From: an uncultured Treponema sp.
GTDB lineage: Bacteria; Spirochaetota; Spirochaetia; Treponematales; Treponemataceae
Assembly (NCBI GenBank): GCA_905372205.1
Contig: CAJPOH010000017.1
Span: 1-9,614, forward strand
DNA length: 9,614 nt
Reading direction: 5' to 3'
How positions within the stretch are numbered: position 1 is the first letter of the stretch; every line of letters begins with the position of its first letter. The notes under the pieces are model-generated. The model had not been told where the DNA came from, made no database searches, and was given only the letters and a program-made list of their open reading frames with translations. The position numbers and the translations under genes were made by a program. Shown here one piece after another: positions 1-5,080 of this stretch.

Positions 1-274
1 CTTAAGGTTTAATGACTTTTTTAAACCAAATTGCGAACATATCTTGACACTATCAGCATTGGGTATGCAAACCCCGCTATATTGCGTCCGCATTCTGTAC
101 AGCAACGAGGGTGAATGCTGTACAGCATTGCATCGCAATACATGCGTGTTTCGCCTTAGCAGGCAATACTTTCTAATTCTTGAAATCTTTGTAACAGTAA
201 TTGGTAAATTTTTGTTTTTTGTGAAGACATGTCTATTCATGTTAAATGTGTAGGCAGAGTTTATGGAGGCTGTT
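1..274. other. Gene-free left edge with palindromic DNA
   Basis: No convincing coding region is seen. One frame is open from a TTG at 44 to 253, but it lacks a Shine-Dalgarno sequence and reads as Cys- and Phe-rich low-quality peptide. The stretch 60-160 looks richer in G+C than its surroundings and holds the palindrome listed at 114-129. TTGACA at 44-49 looks like a -35 box but has no -10 at 16-18 bases. A weak TTGAAA (180-185) with TAAATT (205-210) could drive the lipoprotein gene, but its 19-base spacing makes it doubtful. Confidence 0.5.
114..129. repeat. 16-bp perfect palindrome with adjacent direct and inverted repeats
   Basis: AATGCTGTACAGCATT is its own reverse complement. Its core CTGTACAGCA (118-127) also occurs as an exact direct copy at 95-104. 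Immediately right, ATTGC (127-131) and GCAAT (135-139) form a second small inverted repeat around ATC. The dyad lies about 145 bases upstream of the lipoprotein start. It could be an operator for a dimeric regulator or part of a decayed repeat; the sequence does not say which. Confidence 0.6.
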
Positions 275-1174
275 ATGAAAGCTTATGTCAAAACTTCTAG
301 TTTATTAAAAACAATTGCAATACTATCTGTTACTTTTACTTTTTTTGCATGCCCACAAAGCAAACAAAATGGTTTACTTCCAGATCCCAATCAACATTCT
401 GATTTAGATGTCATTACTGGAAGCGAAAAAGCAAATGAAAGTCTTAAAAACACAGTCTGGGTTTATTCTGAAAATCAAGGTGGACCTGGACAAAGTAATA
501 CATGCAAATTAGAATTTGATTCTAACACCAATATATGTAGGATAGCATCCCAAAATCTCGACTTCAAATTTTATGTTGCAGAATATAGTATTAGCGAAGA
601 TAAGATAAACTTAAATCTTGATAAGAGTGTCAAAGCAATTGAAAAATATAGTGCTACGAGTATTCTTAAAGACATGAAAGAAGGTTTTGAAGCTGATATT
701 CTTGATGACGAAGAACTACTTAAAGATCCAGATGTTTCCAAAGAAGAGAAAGAAATTATACAAAAAACAGTAAATGCAATGAAGGAAGCTCTTAGCAAAG
801 GCATGTTCACATCTTTAGAAAACTTTAAAAAATTAATGCTTGAAATAGTCATACCAGCCGAAATTGAAAAGCTAGAAACCTTACTAAAAAAACCATCCAT
901 TTCACCTCAAGATAAAGCAGATATGGAACGTAGCTTGCAGGAAATGAAAGGGCTACTAGCTAATCCTGCAAAAATAACACTAGTAATTGAAGAACAAATT
1001 AAAGAAATGAGAAAACAAGCTGAATATCTTAAAAATATTAATCCAATTGTGTTGAGTCTGCCTCAAGGACAAACTTTACAAACATCTACAACAATGACTG
1101 CCAACAAGATATATATAGGAGTAACCGATGATACGCCTGAATATAAAGAGAATATAGATTTCACTAGACAATAG
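275..1174 (+). CDS. Predicted lipoprotein with helical central region
   Basis: I do not recognise a named family. ATG 275 is preferred over ATG 263 because GGAGG (265-269) sits 5 bases before it. The 299-residue product starts with a charged tip and hydrophobic stretch ending TFFAC, with Cys26 as the probable lipidation site. This is a relaxed lipobox of the kind common in spirochaetes, so the protein is likely anchored in the inner or outer membrane. After a polar linker, residues about 55-105 look like beta strands (SLKNTVWVYS, then two nearby cysteines, then alternating hydrophobics). A long Lys/Glu-rich, probably helical region follows (about 106-245), and the last 50 residues return to beta-like sequence (LSLPQGQTL, NKIYIGV). 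A beta-barrel-like fold with a helical insertion would fit but is inference. It stands alone, with repeat DNA on both sides. Confidence 0.8.
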   Translation: MKAYVKTSSLLKTIAILSVTFTFFACPQSKQNGLLPDPNQHSDLDVITGSEKANESLKNTVWVYSENQGGPGQSNTCKLEFDSNTNICRIASQNLDFKFYVAEYSISEDKINLNLDKSVKAIEKYSATSILKDMKEGFEADILDDEELLKDPDVSKEEKEIIQKTVNAMKEALSKGMFTSLENFKKLMLEIVIPAEIEKLETLLKKPSISPQDKADMERSLQEMKGLLANPAKITLVIEEQIKEMRKQAEYLKNINPIVLSLPQGQTLQTSTTMTANKIYIGVTDDTPEYKENIDFTRQ

Positions 1175-1208
1175 TTTTTCACAGGTGATTAAATATTAGC
1201 CCTGATAG

Positions 1209-1342
1209 ATTGTGGTTGCAATGCAACCACAATAGAATTAATTTCCACTCCACGCCTTTCCTTTAGGAGTGGATTTGCAAAGCCCGAAAGGGCACGCTGC
1301 AACTACGTATGTAGTTGCAACCCAACAAATTTCCCTATTTGT
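1209..1342. repeat. Cluster of five successive hairpins
   Basis: Perfect stems can be read directly. Hairpin 1 pairs 1209-1220 with 1222-1233 (12 bp around one central base). Hairpin 2 pairs TCCACTCC 1244-1251 with GGAGTGGA 1266-1273. Hairpin 3 is GCCC-GAAA-GGGC at 1282-1293, with a GNRA-type tetraloop. Hairpin 4 pairs TGCAACTAC 1298-1306 with GTAGTTGCA 1311-1319. Hairpin 5 pairs ACAAAT 1325-1330 with ATTTGT 1337-1342. Hairpins 2 and 4 have degenerate relatives near 6350-6405. The tight packing suggests a structured repeat or RNA, but no known RNA family is recognised. Confidence 0.65.
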
Positions 1343-1455
1343 CGCCACTTCTCTAGCAGTAGTCTAGCTTTAGTCAACATTTCTTTAATGCTGGGTGTCT
1401 TGAAAAAACAACAAAGCTTTTCAAGCTGTAATGCTGTCTTGACAATACAATAATA
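1303..1455 (-). pseudogene. Decayed reading frame, probable gene remnant (copy A)
   Basis: On the - strand this frame is open for 50 codons and reads like a real protein tail: LQLEKLCCFF, then KEMLTKARLLLEKWRQIGKF, ending at TAG (1303-1305). It has no start codon or ribosome binding site at its 5' end; the only ATG is internal (1378-1380). A related tail occurs at 4893-4976. The shared core GTAGTCTAGCTTTA (1359-1372) is exact at DNA level. Flanking differences fall at wobble positions (AAA/AAG for Lys, GAA/GAG for Glu), and the copies differ by a 6-base in-frame gap. These features point to coding ancestry, perhaps a multi-copy mobile gene. The family is not recognised. Confidence 0.45.
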
Positions 1456-1466
1456 TTAGATATACT
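1439..1466 (+). promoter_or_regulatory. Promoter of the infC operon
   Basis: TTGACA at 1439-1444 is followed after 16 bases by TATACT at 1461-1466, close to the housekeeping sigma consensus. Transcription would start near 1473, giving a leader of about 50 bases. That is too short for a large ribosomal-protein leader. A second TTGACA (1468-1473) with the poorer TAAGAT (1489-1494) lies immediately downstream and may be a weaker tandem promoter. Confidence 0.75.
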
Positions 1467-1524
1467 ATTGACAACATATTTTCTTTGTTAAGATTATGTG
1501 TACCTTTGCGTACAAAGGAGTTTT

Positions 1525-2061
1525 GTGGCTGATATAAAAAGCTTACGGATTAATGATCAAATCCGTGTTAGAGAAGTTAGGTTGAGCGATGAGGAAGGGA
1601 ATCAACTTGGTATTTTCCCAATAAATGAGGCTCTAAAAAAAGCGATAGATTTAGGGTTGGATTTAGTAGAAATTGTGCCTCAAGCAAAACCACCTGTGTG
1701 TAAAATTGTAGATTATGGTAAATATCGCTTTCAGATGGAAAAGAAACTTCGAGATTCTAAAAAAAATCAGAAGCAACAACTGTTGAAAGAAGTTAAGATG
1801 CAACCTAAGATTGCAACGCATGATTTAGATGTGAAGGCAAAGGCTGTAAAAAGTTTCTTGGAAAGTGGAGATAAGGTGAAAGTTACCATAAGGTTCAGGG
1901 GACGAGAGTTAGCACATACTGAACTCGGGTTTGATGTTATGCAGGCTGTTTTAGATCGTCTTAAAACTGAAGACTCAGAAGAACCATACACAATAGAAAA
2001 GAAAGCATTAATGGAAGGGCGTAATATGTCTATGACGCTCGCTCCAAAGACTAAAAAATAG
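1525..2061 (+). CDS. infC: Translation initiation factor IF-3
   Basis: IF-3 binds the 30S subunit, keeps it apart from 50S and checks start-codon and initiator-tRNA pairing. The GTG at 1525 is chosen because AAAGGAG (1514-1520) lies 4 bases upstream and the resulting N-terminus [20 protein letters not shown] fits the family. An in-frame GTG at 1498 would add nine unlikely residues. The 178-residue length is normal. The N-domain shows [23 protein letters not shown], followed by a Lys-rich linker helix. The C-domain carries the family signature [13 protein letters not shown] non-ATG start is typical of infC; in E. coli a rare start codon underlies autoregulation, and GTG here might allow something similar, which is inference. 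It heads the ribosomal-protein operon. Confidence 0.97.
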   Translation: MADIKSLRINDQIRVREVRLSDEEGNQLGIFPINEALKKAIDLGLDLVEIVPQAKPPVCKIVDYGKYRFQMEKKLRDSKKNQKQQLLKEVKMQPKIATHDLDVKAKAVKSFLESGDKVKVTIRFRGRELAHTELGFDVMQAVLDRLKTEDSEEPYTIEKKALMEGRNMSMTLAPKTKK

Positions 2062-2085
2062 TTTATATGACTGAAGGAGAATTAT

Positions 2086-2286
2086 ATGCCTAAGATGAAG
2101 AGCAAGAGGGCAGCTGGAAAACGTTTTTCGTTTACAGGTGGTGGAAAAGTTAAATATAAGAAGATGAATGCAGGTCATATTCTTACTAAAAAGGCAACTA
2201 AGAGAAAGAGAGAGTTACGAAAAACTGGTATTCTTTCTAATGCAGATAGTGCGGTTGTACGAAAGAAATTGTTGCCATACAGCTAA
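2086..2286 (+). CDS. rpmI: 50S ribosomal protein L35
   Basis: This is a small basic protein of the large ribosomal subunit. Its 66 residues match the usual 64-66 of the family. It opens with the hallmark MPKMKSKRAAGKRFSFTGGG, continues with a conserved Lys/Arg-rich centre (GHILTKKATKRKRELRK), and ends in a short tail. ATG 2086 has AAGGAG (2074-2079) 6 bases upstream. It lies 24 bases after infC and 24 before rplT, the classic infC-rpmI-rplT order, so the three are almost certainly co-transcribed. Confidence 0.98.
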   Translation: MPKMKSKRAAGKRFSFTGGGKVKYKKMNAGHILTKKATKRKRELRKTGILSNADSAVVRKKLLPYS

Positions 2287-2310
2287 GTAGAAAATTTAGG
2301 AGAAACAAAA

Positions 2311-2670
2311 ATGTCAAGATCAAGAAGTACTGATAGAAGAATAACGAGAAGAAGAAAGATATTAAAGCTAGCTAAGGGCTTTAGAGGGAGAAGAGGCACA
2401 AACTTTAAAGCTGCAAAAGATGCTGTTAGGAAAGCTTTGGTTCATAGCTATGAAGGTAGAAAAGATAAAAAAGGCGATATGCGAAGCATTTGGATTACTC
2501 GCATAAATGCAGCTGTGAGACAAGAAGGATTATCTTATTCTAAATTTATCAATGGAATAGCCAAGGCAGGAATTGTTATAAATCGCAAAGCTTTGTCGAA
2601 TATGGCTATTGAAGATCCTGTAGCTTTTAAGGCTATAGTGGAAGCTTCAAAGAAGGCTATAGGGGAATAA
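2311..2670 (+). CDS. rplT: 50S ribosomal protein L20
   Basis: L20 is a primary 23S rRNA-binding protein needed for early 50S assembly. The product is 119 residues, the normal length. Its N-terminal half is the expected extended basic arm (RRRKILKLAKGFRGRRGTNF, about residues 14-33). The globular C-terminal half contains the conserved WITRINAAVRQEGLSYSKFI and ends NRKALSNMAIEDPVAFKAIV. ATG 2311 is preceded by AGGAG (2298-2302). In some bacteria L20 represses its own operon through a leader structure; no such structure is evident in the short leader here. The next gene starts 5 bases after the stop, and its Shine-Dalgarno sequence lies in the last rplT codons, implying coupled translation. Confidence 0.98.
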   Translation: MSRSRSTDRRITRRRKILKLAKGFRGRRGTNFKAAKDAVRKALVHSYEGRKDKKGDMRSIWITRINAAVRQEGLSYSKFINGIAKAGIVINRKALSNMAIEDPVAFKAIVEASKKAIGE

Positions 2671-2675
2671 ACTCT

Positions 2676-3104
2676 ATGATAACAATAGAACAGGTTAAAC
2701 TTTTAGAAGAAAAAGTGGAGTCTCTGATCAATGTCGTGAAGTCTTTGTATAGAGAACGTGATTTGCTAAAAGGGACTGTAGCACAAAACGAAAAGCGTAT
2801 AGAAGAATTAGAATCTGTTCTTCATTCTTTTGAGATTTCACAAGCTAAGATTGAAGAAAGTGTTATGAATGCTCTAAATCAATTAGATGTTTTTGAAAAC
2901 TCTGTTACACAGGATTCTTCAACTATTAGCTCGTCAAGAGAGGTAGAGGCTAGTGACTCTTCGTTATCACACTCATCAGAATTGGGTAAAGCAACGGAAG
3001 CGTCTCTTTCAAATGCAACTAATGAAAACGCACAAAATACTAGCTCAGAAGAAAGTGAAATAAAAAAAGTTGATGATTCTGACAAACAAATGGATATCTT
3101 CTAG
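2676..3104 (+). CDS. Coiled-coil protein, possibly ZapB-like, with C-terminal QMDIF
   Basis: The family is not recognised by name. Residues 1 to about 70 show heptad-like spacing of hydrophobics (VKLLEEKVESLINVVKSLY and onward) and should form a coiled coil. Residues about 75-135 are a low-complexity Ser/Glu/Asn-rich linker, likely disordered. The protein ends QMDIF (residues 138-142). ATG 2676 uses AGGGGA (2661-2666), inside the end of rplT. The gene lies 8 bases before zapA. A short coiled coil next to zapA suggests a divisome partner of the ZapB type, but that rests on shape and position only. There is no signal peptide or membrane segment, so it should be cytoplasmic. Confidence 0.85.
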   Translation: MITIEQVKLLEEKVESLINVVKSLYRERDLLKGTVAQNEKRIEELESVLHSFEISQAKIEESVMNALNQLDVFENSVTQDSSTISSSREVEASDSSLSHSSELGKATEASLSNATNENAQNTSSEESEIKKVDDSDKQMDIF

Positions 3105-3112
3105 GTTCTTAA

Positions 3113-3424
3113 ATGCAAAAAAGCCGTTTAAGTGTAAATGTCTTAGGAACTTCTTTTGACCTAGAAGCAGATCAAAAAGATGATTACGTTGCATCAATAT
3201 ACGATTACTATCTATCAGTTTTGGAAAAAGCTAAAGAAACATCGGATGTTGATGATCCGCTGAAGATTGCAATAATTGCAGGTTTGTTTTTGAGCGATGA
3301 AGTTTTTAAGGCTAAGCTAGAAAATATGGAAGCTATCACTGATCCTAAAGCTTTCATTGATATTGAGACAACTGCTATGAGAATAATTGCAAAGATTGAC
3401 GATGTTATGCATGATGGTGTATGA
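3113..3424 (+). CDS. zapA: Cell division protein ZapA
   Basis: ZapA binds FtsZ and cross-links its filaments, stabilising the division ring. The 103-residue product fits the family: an N-terminal beta strand and turn (SRLSVNVLGTSFDLEADQ, residues 4-21), then the first helix (YVASIYDYYLSVLEKAKE), then a hydrophobic helix (DPLKIAIIAGLFLSDEVFKAK) leading into the C-terminal coiled coil. The match is to the general ZapA pattern rather than to invariant residues. Shine-Dalgarno is poor before ATG 3113 (only CTAGG, 3101-3105), so translation may depend on coupling to the preceding gene, 8 bases away. Its TGA overlaps the next ATG (ATGA at 3421-3424). Confidence 0.85.
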   Translation: MQKSRLSVNVLGTSFDLEADQKDDYVASIYDYYLSVLEKAKETSDVDDPLKIAIIAGLFLSDEVFKAKLENMEAITDPKAFIDIETTAMRIIAKIDDVMHDGV

Positions 3425-3891
3425 CAATTTGGGTTGATGCCGATTCTTGCCCAGTGCGAGTTCGCCAGATAATATCGAGAGCTTCTTTGCGACTTTTAGT
3501 GCGTTTGGTTTTTGTTGCTAATAGACTTATTCCAATTGCAAAGCATGAGCTGATCGAATTTGTGAAGACCGGTGAAGAAGAGCAATCGGCAGATAGATAT
3601 ATAATGGCTTCTTCAAAAGAAGGCGATTTAGTGATAACAAGGGATATACCTCTAGCGGCTACTTTAGTTGAACTTGGCATTGCTGTTATCAATGATCGCG
3701 GACTTCTTTTCACTCCTAATAATGTACGAGAGCGTCTTTCTATACGAGATTTTATGTATGAAGTTCGCTCTAATGGCTTAATGACAGACAAAATGGGAAC
3801 TTTTAATCAAAAAGACTTGCAAAAGTTTTCTAATACTTTTGATACTGTTTTAACAAAGTTGCTTAAAAGTAAAGCATCGAAAAATCTCTGA
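3421..3891 (+). CDS. YaiI/YqxD family protein (DUF188)
   Basis: The 156-residue protein carries the family hallmarks: N-terminal IWVDADSCPVR (residues 3-13), then SADRYIMASSKEGDLVITRDIPLAA (about 56-80), then INDRGLLFTPNNVRERLSIRDFM. The conserved aspartates (D6, D8, and those in SADRYI, GDLVITRDIP) form an acidic cluster like that of PIN/NYN-type nuclease folds. The biochemical role of DUF188 is not established to my knowledge, so nuclease activity is inference. The start overlaps the zapA stop by ATGA, indicating translational coupling and supporting this start. It is probably cytoplasmic. Confidence 0.93.
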   Translation: MTIWVDADSCPVRVRQIISRASLRLLVRLVFVANRLIPIAKHELIEFVKTGEEEQSADRYIMASSKEGDLVITRDIPLAATLVELGIAVINDRGLLFTPNNVRERLSIRDFMYEVRSNGLMTDKMGTFNQKDLQKFSNTFDTVLTKLLKSKASKNL

Positions 3892-3949
3892 AAACTAAGA
3901 GATCTTTTGATTGTGATCTTAAAATTTCTGAAATGGTTGGAGATATTAA

Positions 3950-4852
3950 ATGACAGATGGTATAAAAGAAATACTCACACACTCACTCTTTTTTAAGGAT
4001 GTAAATGGAACTTGGGTAGGTAGCATAAATAATCATAAGTTCCTTATCACTCAAGATAAAGTGGCTAAAGAAGAGCTTCAGCTCAAAACTTCGTGTGCTA
4101 CAAACGAATCAAAGGATGAGTTATTTAGTTTTTTAGATGAGCAAAAAACTAATGGAAAGATAAAAACCTATAATGTAGATAAAAATCTCTTGTCAATAAT
4201 ATATATTCAAGGCAAAAGTGATTCTGAATTTGAATTTTTTTTGAAAGATATTTCAGAACTTTTAACTAGATTGAAAGTGGAAGACGTTTGTTTTTCATGC
4301 AATGAAATGAAAGAAACTGATGCTTATAAAATTAAAGATATTCCAACTTTTGTGTGTTCAACATGTGTAGAAAGTCTTAAAACTGAGATGGAAAATGCAA
4401 GTAATTCACAAAATCATTATTTAACTGGAACTTTGGGTAGCATCATAGGAGCATTAGTTGGCTCAGTAGTTTGGATTTTAATAGGTTATTTCGATTTTTA
4501 TGCATCAGTGGCAGGATACGCCGTGGCATACTGTGCATTTTATGGTTACAATCTTGGAAAAGGCAAGGCAACTAAGATAGGAGCTATAATAAATATTATT
4601 GCTATAGTTTTTGCTACACTTTTTGCAGAATACATAGGCTTATTTTTAGATGTAAAAAAGACAGTCAATATAGATTTTTTATCTTTTGCGAAGTTTTCTC
4701 TACCATATTTTGCTGATCCATCCTTCATAAAATCTCTACTACCTAGTTTAGGTTTTGGATTTTTGTTTGCTGGTCTAGGATCTTATAGAATAATCAAGAA
4801 TATATTTACGGAAGCAAATAGGCTTTCAAACACATCTATAGAGAAAATTTGA
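3950..4852 (+). CDS. Uncharacterised membrane protein with central four-cysteine zinc-ribbon-like motif
   Basis: The family is not named. The first 110 of 300 residues are soluble and mixed alpha/beta. Residues 114-139 hold CFSC and CSTC, a Cys-x2-Cys, 18-residue, Cys-x2-Cys arrangement that probably binds zinc. Next come about four hydrophobic segments: about 160-180 (GALVGSVVWILIGY), 184-202, 208-232 and 262-282. The Gly-rich first two resemble multi-pass domains seen in hypothetical proteins of Gram-positive bacteria. ATG 3950 has GGAG (3939-3942) 7 bases upstream. It follows the DUF188 gene by 58 bases with no clear terminator, so it may be the operon's last gene. No signal peptide is seen; the N-domain is probably cytoplasmic. 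Confidence 0.85.
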   Translation: MTDGIKEILTHSLFFKDVNGTWVGSINNHKFLITQDKVAKEELQLKTSCATNESKDELFSFLDEQKTNGKIKTYNVDKNLLSIIYIQGKSDSEFEFFLKDISELLTRLKVEDVCFSCNEMKETDAYKIKDIPTFVCSTCVESLKTEMENASNSQNHYLTGTLGSIIGALVGSVVWILIGYFDFYASVAGYAVAYCAFYGYNLGKGKATKIGAIINIIAIVFATLFAEYIGLFLDVKKTVNIDFLSFAKFSLPYFADPSFIKSLLPSLGFGFLFAGLGSYRIIKNIFTEANRLSNTSIEKI

Positions 4853-4892
4853 TACATTAAAGAGAATGCTGGTTAAATGCTTTATCCAATAG

Positions 4893-4976
4893 CTATCGCC
4901 TCTGCTGTAGTCTAGCTTTAACCACCATCTCCTTAAACTCCAACTTATCTATGGAAAGAATTACATATCGTTTTTG
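4893..4976 (-). pseudogene. Decayed reading frame, probable gene remnant (copy B)
   Basis: On the - strand this frame reads VILSIDKLEFKEMVVKARLQQRR and stops at TAG (4893-4895). It aligns with the remnant at 1303-1455 over KEM, KARL and a final Arg encoded by CGA in both. The exact shared DNA core is GTAGTCTAGCTTTA (4907-4920). The frame is closed upstream by TAG at 4977-4979 and has no good start, so it is not expected to be translated. It lies in the 228-base gap between the zinc-ribbon gene and the decarboxylase gene. Confidence 0.4.
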
Positions 4977-4985
4977 CTAAGATAA

Positions 4986-5010
4986 AGGTGTAATCCTATT
5001 GAAAACACCT
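4986..5010. repeat. Inverted repeat abutting the decarboxylase promoter
   Basis: AGGTGT (4986-4991) and ACACCT (5005-5010) are perfect inverted copies 13 bases apart, ending 4 bases before the -35 hexamer of the following promoter. Position and symmetry would suit a regulator binding site for polyamine-gene control. Six-base arms can arise by chance, so this is tentative. Confidence 0.3.
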
Positions 5011-5014
5011 ATTC

Positions 5015-5042
5015 TTGACACTTATGCCTATATTGTCATAAA
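5015..5042 (+). promoter_or_regulatory. Promoter of the decarboxylase gene
   Basis: A perfect -35 TTGACA (5015-5020) is followed after 16 bases by CATAAA (5037-5042), four of six matches to the -10 consensus. This gives a start near 5049 and a leader of about 30 bases before ATG 5081. Confidence 0.6.
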
Positions 5043-5080
5043 ATCTCACCTCACTTTATTCTTTACAATTGGGGGCTGGC

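Larger units (their letters stand above)
1175..1524. other. Intergenic region: hairpin cluster, decayed minus-strand frame, infC promoter
   Basis: This 350-base gap contains no intact gene. From left to right it holds five successive inverted repeats (1209-1342), a decayed protein-like frame on the - strand (1303-1455), another inverted repeat with CTTGAAAA (1399-1406) and TTTTCAAG (1418-1425), and the infC promoter (1439-1466). A near-direct repeat is also present: TAATGCTG followed by GTCTTGA or TCTTGACA, near 1386 and 1429. No T-tract follows the first hairpin, so a standard terminator for the lipoprotein gene is not obvious. Confidence 0.7.

Noticed and set aside
44..253. Open frame of 69 codons starting at TTG
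   Set aside because: It has no Shine-Dalgarno sequence and its composition is not protein-like. The region is dominated by palindromes.
571..900. Minus-strand open frame within the lipoprotein gene
   Set aside because: It is Ser-rich shadow sequence opposite a gene with a signal peptide and a good ribosome binding site.
1209..1233. Terminator of the lipoprotein gene
   Set aside because: The stem is strong but is followed by AATAGAATTA rather than a T-tract, and it forms part of a longer hairpin cluster.
1320..1326. ACCCAAC resembling an integron attC R' core site
   Set aside because: No matching GTTRRRY partner at the right distance was found, and there is no integrase or cassette array. 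The match is short enough to be chance.
1209..1342. CRISPR array
   Set aside because: The repeats are differing hairpins without constant repeat length or spacers.
1473..1524. L20-type autoregulatory leader before infC
   Set aside because: The predicted leader is only about 50 bases and shows no suitable structure.
3405..3791. Minus-strand open frame of 128 codons
   Set aside because: It lies opposite the clearly recognised DUF188 gene and shows no family features.
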